This document shows, piece after piece, positions 11,000 through 21,453 of a stretch of 64,000 nt of DNA. Each line of letters begins with the position of its first letter. Position 1 is the first letter of the stretch. Source of the DNA: Polytrichum commune (taxonomy: Eukaryota > Streptophyta > Polytrichopsida > Polytrichales > Polytrichaceae); assembly GCA_950295325.1 (NCBI GenBank), contig OX485806.1:23062001-23126000 (forward strand). Reading direction: 5' to 3'. The notes beneath the pieces were generated by a model. The model saw only the letters and a list, made by a program, of their open reading frames with translations, was not told the DNA's origin and made no database searches. The translations under genes were made by a program, and so were the position numbers.

Positions 11000-11700
11000 G
11001 ATAGTTACCATTCTAGAATGCCCTATTTTTGGGCCCTAGGGAGGAGGGAGGGTCACTCCCTTGTAGAGTTACTATGCACGTGAGGTGGAGGATAGTTTGA
11101 GGGGGCTATAAAGAAATGCTCGTATTCATGGAATATTTTGTGGTTACTATTGGAATGTACCTAATATTTGTTTTCCCAAAACAACTTTTCAATACCCTAA
11201 ATCACTTGAATACTTTTATGATTTTTTTCTCTTTTGAGCCAATCTACCCCCCCCCCCCCCTCCCTTGGTGGCCGTGCAACCCTCTTAAGAAATGGGGTAT
11301 GAAATGGGTCAAGATCGTCTTAAAACGAACAACTTTGATGTTAACCAAAGTGTTACAATGATGGATCATTGGATGGGACGGTTAAATAGTGAATGCTTAA
11401 CACCTACTCAACATTAACCACTTAGGAAGATCACACACGTTTTCTTTGAAAACTCATCACCTTCATCTCATTCTTATGACACACCCACCCACCCACCCGC
11501 CACTCAAATACAAGCCTCCCATAACAACTCCCTAACCAAACCAGAACATACATTCTTTAAACTTTTTACTACCAAAAACATAGGCTTCAAAATATGTCAG
11601 ACTACGCAATCAAAGTTTGTCAATCACTCTAGACTCAACATGCAACATCACTCAATCGGAAGAACCTCAATATGACCGTTCAATGAGAAAGAGGACCCTC
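11000..11700. other. Non-coding stretch with a 14-C run
   Basis: Nothing recognisable beyond a homopolymer of 14 C at 11247-11260 and a short (CCCA)n near 11490. The open frames are unsupported. Confidence 0.4.
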
Positions 11701-11711
11701 ACTTTGAGCAA

Positions 11712-12482
11712 TGGAAGAAAAGAAAAAATAACGCCCGTACAATGTACTGGCATGAATGCGAGCCCGTTAACCTGATACTGATCATGTTACCCATGATGCA
11801 ATGGAAAAAAGAGAGACAAGGGCCGCTCCCATTCTCGTTTTCGTTTCTCCTTTCCCGCGTGTTGCCTTTGCTACCTACAAAGTGGAAACGAACGTGTATC
11901 TTCCTCCGGCTTCCGACCCTCCATGCATAGAATAAATCCGGAAGGTATGTAGGCCGCCCTGCAAGCATATGCGACAAGGGGTGGGCAGGCCCAAAATTTA
12001 TTGGAATTGCATCGTGCCAAGTGGGCAGGAGACGCATGCGTAGTATTAAAGCTCCTGAAGGACGATTTTGGAAGGGAATATTCAAACTCCGCCCAAGCTC
12101 ATGCCCCCGCCCGAGAGAATGTGGTCTCGAGTCGCACAAGAAGAAGAAGAAGAAGAAGAAGTCCCAAAACACAAGCAAACAATTGTATGGACGCACGCTC
12201 TATCCCAAGGTCGAGCATTAAAACACTCATGAAGAACTTACACCAAAATGCCATCAAATATCTCACCTACGTAGTCCTAAACAAAAGGAAACTTGATAGC
12301 AAACAAATCCCTGTCCCCCCCTCCCTAGAGAGAAATTGACCTAAGTTACACCACTGGAGCCCACCTCCCAAAGAGGCATAACGCCCCATACTGCATCATG
12401 GGTAACATGATCACTATCGGGCTAACGGGCTCACATTCATGCCGGTACATGATACGGGCGTTATTTTTTCTTTTCTTTTCTG
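11712..12482. mobile_element. Long-TIR non-autonomous DNA element, about 770 bp
   Basis: The left end runs through AAAAAATAACGCCCGTAC, 'ggcatgaatg.gagcccgtta' and 'catgttacccatgatgca' (about 11712-11800). The same words appear as reverse complement at 12393-12482. These arms of about 85 bp enclose roughly 590 bp of unrelated sequence with a (GAA)n tract. No clean flanking duplication was found, so the superfamily is open; Mutator-like is suggested only by arm length. The open frames inside read through simple-sequence tracts and are not credible genes. Confidence 0.55.
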
Positions 12483-12545
12483 GATGCACGCTCCCTCCCT
12501 CCCTCCCCATCAATCCCAGCCGATATAAACACTCCTCGTCGTCCC

Positions 12546-12885
12546 ATCCCAATTAGTGGAGGGTTAATTGTGTGTGCGTGTTTGGGGGGGGATTGTGTGA
12601 AGGTGATACTAAGTTTCTTTACGTCATGAAATTAGTGTCACCAACAGATCGAGGAGGTATTATTCAATCTGACATTGTTCATTGAGAATACATTTCGTAG
12701 GAGCAGCATTCACACAAAGCATCGGTACTGATCGTCCTAGCGTTTACTGACAAGCATGTTTTTGCATCAAAAAACAGGCACACACTAATGGTTTTCTTGA
12801 AATGGTTAGTGAATGAGCATGTATTCATGAATTTCGTGTCACTTAGTGAAAATTGGTACCACGCGCACTAAATGGGAGAATTAAT
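12546..12885. mobile_element. Mariner-like MITE, copy of the 36740-37117 family
   Basis: Starts with ATCCCAATTAGTGGAGGG and ends near 'actaaatgggagaattaat', an imperfect inverted counterpart. The middle ('gcatgtattcatgaattt') matches 36790-36930 in inverted orientation. The ends are more diverged than those of the 36.7-kb copy. Confidence 0.4.
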
Positions 12886-12889
12886 ATAG

Positions 12890-14240
12890 TGGAAATCATG
12901 TTCTCTTTACGCATTTAACTTTTACAAAAAAAAAACACCAATTTTCTCTAAAATTAGTCTATAATAAATGCACGATGCGTGGGACTTATTTTACACAACT
13001 ATGTTTGTGAAGTATGGTTGTGTGAAATCATTTTGTCAAGTTGTACTGTTTTTGTAAAATTCTTTAAAACATGGGTTTTTTTATAGAGTAAAACATGTGA
13101 AGGCCCATGTTTTGTAAAGTGGTGTACTATTATTGCTTCCTCTTACATAGTCTCTCATACATTGCGTTGAAGGCTTTACAAGATAATGACATGGTCCACT
13201 TAGTCGAAGCTTCGTTGACCTAATCGCTCAAGTTTTCTTGCAGATTTTATTGAGGTCACACGCCTCAACCCTTAAAGGGACAGAGGGGTTCATTGTACAA
13301 CATATATACACAATTTCTACAAGCCTCACCACGTCATTATATTTATGTTTTTTTTTAAAAAAAATTGGGGATTATGAAACTTGATTCTATGCATTATCTT
13401 GGGGATATGGGGGTGAGGCTTGTATTGAAGAATGAACCCAAAAATACTTGTTACAATGAGATTGGATTATGTGCTCAAAATGTAGAACACTGTCTCAAGT
13501 CCATTAGTTAACATAGTTGGGAGAGCCTACATGATTGGTAATAAAGAAAGGTAATCATCACTTCGACCTCTTAGAGCTTGAGATAAGCCTCTTCATGATT
13601 TGCAATTGCTAATCGGATGAGAATATATTCTTAGTCCAATCCAATGGTCAAATTTGTCTATGAAGTTTGAAGTGCCCACAACAAGTCTATAAACATGCAT
13701 CTACTATGGTTTGCACAGCGGCTTTGCGGTTTCCAAGCATACTTATTTATTAGGAAGGTGAAAACACAATGAGCTGTACTTTGATGTGAAAATTTTAATT
13801 ATGATACATCATTTGAAAAATAGTACAAGAGACCCCAAATTAGTCTAAAGACGTCCAACTGAAATTAAATCAACACTCAACTTACAAGAGGCTTAGTTTT
13901 ACTCAAGACCCTTTAATAATGATGTGCCATGAGTTTACATGGACACCAGAAAGCCCAGAGCTAGAGTTATAGATATTTTTGCTCCATTATGGAGTATTTT
14001 CTCACTCGGGGGGGGGCACTGGCGAAAAACGTAGGAACTACGTGCGATAAAATATAGGGTCTTGTATAAAAATTTGGCGTAAAATTTGTAAAATTATTAG
14101 ATGTAGTATAGGGTGCTATGGGATTGTGAAACATGATTATATGTAATATAGCATTTGACAAAACATGATTAAATTACCTAAGTGGTACATATAAAATAGC
14201 ATGGAGAAAAAGCGATAGTTTCAAAAATTAAATACTTTGC
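12890..14240. other. Non-coding stretch with a partial repeat A copy
   Basis: About 13400-13620 has loose similarity to repeat A ('gagattggattatgtgctca'). Elsewhere the sequence is AT-rich with homopolymer runs. No gene is seen. Confidence 0.35.
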
Positions 14241-14249
14241 CACCAAAAT

Positions 14250-14460
14250 ATAAAACCGGCCCCACTTTAGACCTTTCGGAAATTGCATAAATGAAAAAAA
14301 AATGCCGGCTAATTGCCTAAATACATTAGGAAATGGGGTCTATCAACCGATAAATTTTGCACACTCTAGGCCCACTCTCGGGTAAAAATTGAAAAATCCG
14401 AGCTACCTCCAGAAAGCTCGGCAATTAGCCGTTTCCTCTACATAACTCCCCGGACTCTGC
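14250..14460. repeat. Possible fragment related to the hAT-like element at 9335
   Basis: Contains 'ggctaattgcc' and, inverted, 'ggcaattagcc', words shared with the 9335-9994 element, and ends 'ccccggactctg'. No target duplication is seen, so the relation is tentative. Confidence 0.25.
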
Positions 14461-15540
14461 TCCCGCCCTCTCTCGCCCCCGCCTCCGTCAAACCTAGTTG
14501 GCAGACCTCAACTTGGTGCAAGAGTGGCACTCTGCTTCTCCAAGGCCCTGGAACAATAAGAGGATTCGGCTTCCAAACAATCGAAAACAATCAAGCAATC
14601 ACCACCGGAAGCCTGGACATATAAGTAATATAGGGTACCATAAAATCAACCATCCAAGAATTTATAATTACCAATAGGGTGCAAATAATCACAACAATTT
14701 ACCATTATTTCAAAAATTAGCATCCCTTATAATCCTTTCTCATAGGTAAATAGCCCCCATTTTAATAGGTCATTATCGCAGGTGTATGCAAAATATACAA
14801 GGGAGTGCCCCCCCCCCCCCGAGTTTTCTCACTTACTTGCTTGCTTACATAGTAGCTAGGGGAGAGAGGGAATAATCGTATACAAGAGTACCACTCATTC
14901 ATCCAACATAAAAAGCCCTTGGAAAAGTATGCAACCCGGAGGTTACTTTTTGTTAGTTGATTTGACACCCAAATTAGTTTTAAAGCCTCAAAATTAGTGT
15001 ACTCAAGGTCATATGAGATGATTCAACGACAAACCTTAATGTTGGATGTGCTAAAAACTAAAATGTAACCTTTGGGTTGCATGCTATTCCAAGGATTTTA
15101 TGTTGGATGGATGAGAGGTATGCTCATATATGATAATTCCCTCTCACTGCATTATTTTGTCTTTTTAGTGTGGGTCACCATTTGGAGTTACGTGTAGCTA
15201 TAACTTTCTACTGAGAGTAACATTTTTTCACCATATAACATAAGTAGCTAGTACGCACACCAAAGAATATGATATAACTTAGTTGGTGAAAAACAAGAAT
15301 GTTGGTAAAAAAAAAGATATATAGCAACACATAACTCCGAATGGTAACCCACACTAATTAGACAAAATAGTGTACTAGCTACTATGCAAGTAATCAAGTA
15401 AGTAAGTAAGAAAATGCTCCATGGTCGCGCAAAAAGACCATGGGGTTAGGCTTCACGTAGTCTAAGGAAGAAGTGCTCAATTTTGTTCCTTGTCTTTTTC
15501 TTCTTTTCCATTTTCCTTTTTGGAATAGAAGAGGCGATGG
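14461..15540. other. Non-coding stretch with a 13-C run
   Basis: A C13 tract lies at 14808-14820. The words around 14830-15140 ('gagagagggaataatcgtat', 'ggatggatgagaggta') recur near 5690-5910 and 27180-27430, so a dispersed repeat is likely. No gene is seen. Confidence 0.35.
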
Positions 15541-15550
15541 CCACCTGCCT

Positions 15551-15690
15551 AGTTTTTTCCGTCAAATAGACAGAAGATTTCATAGCCGGGAATTGAACCG
15601 CCAACCACTCCACTCCATTCCATTTTGGGTACCTCTCCACTACCATCCGGTAGTTTAGGGTTTTGTCAAACCTAATCGGTTGCTTATTCC
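15551..15690 (-). mobile_element. SINE family 2 head, minus strand
   Basis: On the minus strand, TGGTAGTGGAGAGG (15632-15645) resembles a pol III A box. GGTTCAATTCC (15589-15599) matches the B box consensus exactly, with 32 bp between them. The minus-strand 3' end is A-rich. A second copy with the same words lies at 61655-61775. It is tRNA-like but not a complete tRNA gene. Confidence 0.5.
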
Positions 15691-15742
15691 AATTCCTCAA
15701 TGCTCCAGGAGCAAGCCCACCCAAATAGACACAAAGTATCGA

Positions 15743-15817
15743 AATGACACGACCATCTAACACAAGGTGACCAACAAATGTCATTCTAGTCACTCCGTGT
15801 TAGATGGTCGTGTCATT
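15743..15817. repeat. Foldback with 21-bp perfect arms
   Basis: Left arm AATGACACGACCATCTAACA plus C (15743-15763) is exactly complementary to 15797-15817, with a 33-nt loop. It lies between two SINE copies. It could be a tiny foldback element or the joined ends of one. Confidence 0.8.
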
Positions 15818-15887
15818 CCAATACCTTGTTGTTGTTCCCCTCCCCCCCACCCAACTACTAGTGGCCAACTCATCACCACTTCTACTA

Positions 15888-16196
15888 GTTCTATTCCCCA
15901 TGCCGGCGTGGTGCTCACCACCTTAGTCCACCCAACTATGGTGGGGGGTCCTTGGACCTTGTTGTATGGGTACCTCAAAGCCCTTTGGGGGGATACCATG
16001 TCCGGTATCTTCAAGGCACTAGTGGCTAGCTAGGAACTAGTATTGTGTGTCACTATAGTGTCCATCCTCGAAAGGGGAGAGTAGTATTTGTCCCAATGTC
16101 CCCTTGTCCAGTGGGCATCGGGTCATTGGCATTACGAACGGACACTTTATTCACGCCGGCCCCTTGCTTGAAAGGAGTTGGTGTTTCTACCTATCT
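15888..16196 (+). mobile_element. SINE family 1, 5'-truncated copy
   Basis: From GTTCTATTCCCC onward it is nearly identical by eye to the full copies at 39494-39860 and 45227-45579, ending in 'tttctacctatct'. The tRNA-like head upstream of the B box is missing. Frames reading through this segment repeat in all three copies and are shadows of the element. Confidence 0.75.
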
Positions 16197-16588
16197 AGGT
16201 AGCATGGCATGGCATTACATTACATTACTTTACATAGAAAAGAAATCTATATTTGTATGTGTATTCGTTGGCGCAACACCACACCTACTACAACTTTACT
16301 TGAGAATTGTGCGAGTGTCAGCCGGGTGGGGGAAATAAGTTTAAGTTATGGACGGAAGAGCGCATTGAAGAGCCCTGGGCAAGGCTCCTGATGCCCCCCC
16401 CCCCGGTCAACCCCCAGTCAAACCCCTCCCCCTCACCCCTCTCTCTCCTCTCTCCTCTCTCCTCTCTCTAAGCTAGACTGACTCTCACGTGCCACTCCAG
16501 ATCCTCCACCCCTCACTGCCATGCGCTGCTCTCATTCTCCGCCAGTGTCGAGGGGGGATATTTTGGCCCACACTCGGTCGAGATCCTA

Positions 16589-16900
16589 CTACACTAAATA
16601 TGCTAGTTAGTGTTTGATACACTAAACACGAATGCACACACTAAGTATCAATAACCCTATGATATTACATGTAAACTCAAACACTAAATATCAACTATGG
16701 TAATATGTGGAAGTTACATGTTTGAATTCAGTGTTAGTAAGGATATGAAACAGAAAAAAGGATGTAATAAGGGAGGTGGCAGTAGGGAAGGTAGTGGCAC
16801 ATTTATGTCTAACACTAAGAATTGGAAATTAGTGTTGAGCATGGTAGGGTGGTAACAAACACTAAATGTAATCAAACACTAAATATCATATTTTGTGTAG
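16589..16900. mobile_element. Mariner-type MITE with CTACACTAAAT end
   Basis: The left end CTACACTAAATATGCTAG follows TA at 16587-16588. The right end is 'tttgtgtag' at 16892-16900. It shares the end motif with 57906-58249. An inverted partial copy lies at 58840-58981. Confidence 0.5.
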
Positions 16901-17014
16901 TGTCTCCAACATCAACCACTCACATGGTGACGTCTTTGATGTTTTTTCTCTATTAAGTTGAGGAATAATTTGTAGATTCATCTAGCGTAGAGGTGTCCAT
17001 AGCTGATCACTTTA

Positions 17015-17518
17015 GGGTTGTCGCTTCCCACTATGGCCGTCCAAGTCGAGAGGACGTGAGATTGAATGGCCAAACTTTGTTGAGAGTCCAAAGAAATGGG
17101 CTGCAAATAGATGGCCAATAAACTATAGGACTTGGAGCCTTCGGCCGGGCATAGTGTGAAGCCTCCAAAGGCCAAGCCCAAAGTCCAAAGGAAGAAGGAG
17201 CATCCTACTTTATTCCCCGCTAAAAATAATCCCTCCAATCAAACGGCCAAGATTTTGTGAATTTATTTATTTTTAAGTGAAAAAAATCGATGGCCTCTGG
17301 ACCATAGTTTGGGTGTCCATTCATGTCCGACCCAAACTTTCTTCGAGAGGCCATCGCCTTCATAAAAAATACTGCCATGTAGGCATTTTGGAGAGCAAAG
17401 GCCTTTGGACTTTGGCCTCTAGTGTGAAGGGTTGAGAGGCCGAATCCTTGGTTTCTTGCAATCTGATTGATGGAAATCAACAACCTCTCGACCTTCAGCC
17501 ATAGTGCAAAGCGACCAA
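17015..17518. mobile_element. TIR MITE family H3, copy 1, inserted in repeat B
   Basis: The left end 'gtcgcttcccactatggc' mirrors the right end, whose complement reads 'gtcgctttgcactatggc'; both are followed by a 'gtcgagagg' word. The 38165-38640 copy matches throughout. The flanks are repeat B sequence that is continuous in the 7.9- and 8.3-kb copies, so this is an insertion. The frames inside (minus strand) are not supported as genes. Confidence 0.55.
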
Positions 17519-17870
17519 AAGAGATTCTATGTTAGAACTAGAGAAGTACAAGGCGGTGCAAAATTTTCATGTGTAGGAAGATATAAACTAGGAGGATTGC
17601 AATTTTTTTTGGGTAATTTTATTCCTTAAGTTGAAATTACTGTAAATTTTTAAAGCCAAAAGTTGGCCCAAACATATTACCAATGTCTAGAGTATATTAT
17701 TATTGCTCATTTTAACCGCTCGTTCCTTCTCACTTTAACACTCAAAACTAGGACATGTGTCATGACACTATTGGTTGTGGCTTGATTGAAATCCAATCCC
17801 AACCTGATCGAAATTCCGGTATCTATAGATTGTTGATGGGGTTTTCATCGGGAATAGGCGCCTCTAGTAA
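17519..17870 (+). repeat. Repeat B, copy 3 (split by the 17015 MITE)
   Basis: Continues the repeat B order from 'gagattctatg' through 'ccaatgtctagagtat', 'ggacatgtgtcatgacac' and 'gattgttgatggggttttca'. The upstream part, 'agcgtagaggtgtcca', is at 16985-17010. Confidence 0.65.
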
Positions 17871-17879
17871 GAATGGACT

Positions 17880-18145
17880 GGTAATTCTCTTGAAGCCTTG
17901 AATTTTGAACCGGTTATTTCTCAAACTCAACCGGTTCATGTGTAATGAGTGGTTGGTTCTCCCCGTTAGCGTCCGTGGAGATTTTTGGGCATAAACAGTC
18001 AGAATCCTAGTGTTTCCAAATCCAACCGTTTCCATGTCGTAATCTTTTGGTTTTCCTTTAGTAATTTGAGATAAGTTCCTTAGATTCCTCGTTTCAAATG
18101 ATGGGAAGTTTTCATCAAGTCTTTACTTCAACCAATCATTTCTCA
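17880..18145 (+). repeat. Repeat D (ACCGGTT-rich)
   Basis: Words 'gaaccggttatttctcaaac', 'ggttctccccgt' and 'gtgtttccaaatccaacc' recur at 37890-38164, 38641-38830 and 56395-56510. The Harbinger element at 18146 is inserted in a member of this repeat, whose right part resumes at 21148-21240. Confidence 0.6.
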
Positions 18146-18420
18146 GGGCCAACTTCATACACGAGCCAAGGGCCGTGACCATGTAATGGTGAGGGCCCTT
18201 GACTCTCATCCAAAGGCCGTACCATGGGTGTTGGAATAGCCATTTTGTGTAGTCACGGGCCCTCAAGCACAATACGAACCGAGAATGGACCATGTCGAGG
18301 AACCATTGTATATTTTATTGGTTGAAAAAGAGGAGCATCCTTTTTCCATTTGTTATATATCTTCATTCTCTCTCTCTTTTTCACTTTTTTTTTAAATTTT
18401 ACATTGGTGAGGTAGGAAAG

Positions 18421-19190
18421 AAGAGCATGATGGATCATCTTGAGAGAAGAGGGAGGATTCTTGTTGCATGGGATTTATATTGGTGTTTGCATATGATTGT
18501 CCAACATATGTTTGATATGCAAGCATTGGCATTCAATGGACAATGGGGGAATGCCTTGATTTTTAGCAACTGCTTTGAAAATATGAGCATAAGTGTAGTG
18601 TGTGGGTATTTGAGAGATATGTAGGGTTCATCAATACATTATTATTGGAATTTTTTTAGAAAAAAAATGTTCAAACAAATAACTCGTGTATCTCATAATA
18701 CATTTAAGTTTCTTTGTGAGAGATTAGGTCCACATTTGCATAGGAAGAACACACGTATGAGAGAGGCGGGAGTAGAGTTGCTATGTTATTACAAAGGCTT
18801 GGAACTGTAAATACATTGTTTATCGTAGGAGAGGTATATGGAGTGGCCAAAAGTATAATTTCAAAAATTATGAGAACTTTTTGTGGATTGGTAAGATTTC
18901 ATTTGCAACACATTTTTGTGCAATTTTCAAGTCCAACTCAATTTAGGGTTTTAGCACAAGAATTTGAGGCACTTCATGGGATTCTTCATATTATTGAAAT
19001 AATCAATGGATTTCACATTCCAATTCTTGCACCTATAATTGGATGAGAAAACTATTATTATCGAAAGTTATTTCACTCAATTTTAGTACAAGGTATTTTT
19101 GACACAAAATACGTATTTTGGGATCAAATTTTTAAATGACAAGAAGTATGCATGACTAGACATTATTCCAACTAACAAAAATTGGAAGAA
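18421..19190 (+). pseudogene. PIF/Harbinger transposase (DDE superfamily) pseudogene
   Basis: The transposase cuts and rejoins the element ends using a DDE catalytic triad. The visible order is an N-terminal segment from 18421, then 'ITRVSHNTFKFLCERLGPHL' at about 18670-18740. Next comes a helix-turn-helix-like 'GEVYGVAKSIISKIMRTFCG', then 'FEALHGILHIIEIINGFHIP' at about 18960-19025, and 'FHSILVQGIFDTKYVFWD' beyond. Breaks are a stop at 18622-18624, a frame change between about 18750 and 18783, and a stop at 19044-19046 with more after it. The family motif normally has Asp where this copy reads Asn (IING), so the first catalytic residue is also gone. It is certainly inactive. Family assignment rests on these motifs. 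Confidence 0.75.
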
Positions 19191-20265
19191 ATTGCATAAA
19201 AGATCAAAAAAATTGAAAGAGAATTACAAAAAAAAACATAGAAAATAGGTCATGAAATGAAGGTTCAAATGACAGCTATAGGCCAAAAAAAGAGGTATAC
19301 TTCATACCAAAATTAGTTTAGAAAGATGTGGGGAGGTTGACAAAAAGACTAAAATTTTTTTTGATGAAAGAAAATTAAAAAAGGTGAAGATTTTGTTGGA
19401 GACTACAAAAATGCATGAAGTAACAGCCAAATCAGTATGAGAAACAAACATTGAAAAGAATCAAACATTGAATTTTAGGATGTGGACATTTAATTTGGCA
19501 TGAGTGAGTGACAAACTACAATTTTATATTAATTTTTTCATATGAGCGTCTATATTATTTGATAAATTTATTGTAACCTAAAAATATACTGTCAATTAGA
19601 AGAATTATTGGTTATTTGTCCCAAAGCTCCTTTTATCTTGTCCTAAATATTTTTTATAGTAGTTGCAGGTAACTCCCATGATGTGAATATTGTTGTGTGT
19701 CTTGAGGGCCTTGTTGTTGATCATCCTCTTGAGCACAAACTAGCATTTTAATTGATACCACTTGCACGCTATTTATTTCATATATTCATTTATTCATTGT
19801 ACTGATATTCATGTTTATTTTTTAATGAAAAAAATCATATAAATGTTTATCACTTTCATAGTCAATCAAAACTATATTATATCTCTTCTTGCAAGCCAAC
19901 CAAGTCCTTCCAAAAATACACAAACCTTAGACCATACAAACATGAAACTTAATCCAAGCATTTATTCATGTCCACATATATGACTAGAAATTAGAATAGA
20001 CTAGTATTGTGTTACATACAATATATACCAAGAACTCTATCATCTTTATTTTTTTTTAAAGAAAGAAAAAAAGACTCAGAGGTATAAACCGTCATGAAGG
20101 CACAAGGTCACGAATTTGATTCTCCACTCGTGCACGAAGCACTAAGTACACAATGAAGAAAAGAGGGGCCTGAGGTAAAGGCCAATCTAAATTTGATCTT
20201 TTGCATTTTTACATTTTATTTCAAACAAACTATTATATATCTTGTTTTCTTGCTGATTTTATTAT

Positions 20266-20547
20266 TTATTTTTCTATCTCACTATAGATTGAAATAAGGG
20301 TTTCAATCTTACAATCTTGCCATTTAATAAGGACATCCTCTTTACTTTCCGATTTGTCCAATTCAAGAACATCAATTTTTTGTATTCTTCTTAGGTTTTG
20401 CTTTCGATTTCGAAAGTGATGCCTTACAAGGTCTTCTTCATTTGTGGCAATCTTGTTTACCTTTCCTCTCATGGTCGTAGCTCCACTACCTTCAAAATTT
20501 AGTGGCATTTGCGATTCAATCACTTCTAATTTTTCATCATGAAACAA
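20266..20547 (-). pseudogene. Minus-strand companion ORF of the Harbinger element, Myb/SANT-like tail?
   Basis: A 93-aa open frame inside the element, opposite in strand to the transposase. It is charged and mostly without hydrophobic segments. Its end, 'VLIKWQDCKIETLISIYSEI', has the Trp-acidic-Leu/Ile spacing seen at the start of Myb/SANT-type DNA-binding domains. Harbinger elements usually carry a second, Myb-like protein that helps the transposase bind, so this is the natural reading. The frame stops before a complete domain, so it is either one exon or a truncated remnant. The Myb link is inferred from a short motif and the location. Confidence 0.4.
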
Positions 20548-21453
20548 CTAAAAAATGTACAAATTCTTAATTGCCAATGAAGGTCCATGCAATTGGAATT
20601 ATGATTTGATTTCATGTCATCCAAGGAGAACTATAGCTTCATTGTTGGGTTTCAAAACCAGTGCCATCTTGCTATAAATATGCCATTGAGGACAAACAAT
20701 TATATATAAAAATTCAATCCAAAAAAAATGTCTACAACAAACATACATACTAGCAAACTCCAAAAACTTGCAGTTGTGGACAATTGGGAGAGACAACTCT
20801 CTGTCATGTCTTCAATGATATGTGTAGGAAATATTATTGTTGGACGAAAATATTAAAATAACCATGATAGCCAATGTCAATTGTTGAATTGTCATGGTCC
20901 ATTGGAATTTGCGTCAAGACTACCGCTCTGGGGTGGGCCTGACGTAAATTCCAAGAGATCATCAAATCTTATCCATAGTTTGTCATGTAAGACTCTATGT
21001 AGAGTGTTCATTCATGAAATTTTCTTTGGGCCTTCAGACTTTCACCTTCTAGTGTGAAGTGAACTTGGACATCTTTGCCTTTTCGACCAATGAGAGCTCT
21101 TAGATTGCAATGGTCATGGGCCTTCAACCTTGTGTGTGAAGTGGCCCTCAAACTCAACCAGTTCATCTGCAACTAGTGGTAGTTTCTCTTGCGTTTCATG
21201 TTCCCTGCCTCTCGGGGGGTGCACCTTTCATTAAAACCTAGAATCACGTGCGTTCACTGCATACTCTAAAAACCCCCTATATACAAGTTATTTTTTGTGA
21301 AATGAAGTAATACACATACAATTGAAACAATAAATATACAAGTAACAATATGTATACACAAAAAAACATCCATTCATATATAGTCATTAACATAAGTATA
21401 CAAATATATTTTTGAACAATAATCAACCCCTATAATATGTATAACAAAATATC

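Larger units (their letters stand above)
18146..21147. mobile_element. PIF/Harbinger DNA transposon, 3002 bp, degenerate
   Basis: The left end GGGCCAACTTCATACACGAG matches the complement of the right end, GGGCCACTTCACACACAAG. The 3-bp TCA flanks both sides (18143-18145 and 21148-21150), the duplication size of PIF/Harbinger elements. Inside are a plus-strand transposase remnant and a minus-strand ORF near the right end, the usual two-gene content of the superfamily. The host sequence either side reads 'atttctca' and 'tcaaactcaacc', continuous in the nearby repeat D at about 17908-17935. Confidence 0.75.

Noticed and set aside
11699-12196. 165-codon minus-strand frame
   Set aside because: Begins near a (GAA)n tract giving poly-Phe and ends within the terminal repeat of a DNA element; composition is not protein-like.
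15767-16338. Open frames of 88-97 codons recurring at 16.0, 39.6 and 45.3 kb with near-identical translations
   Set aside because: They repeat because the SINE body repeats. The frames start outside the element, end at arbitrary points and have no domain.
20075-20140. tRNA-like 'gactcagaggtataaacc' and 'gaatttgattctcc'
   Set aside because: B-box match is poor and there is no second copy in the window.
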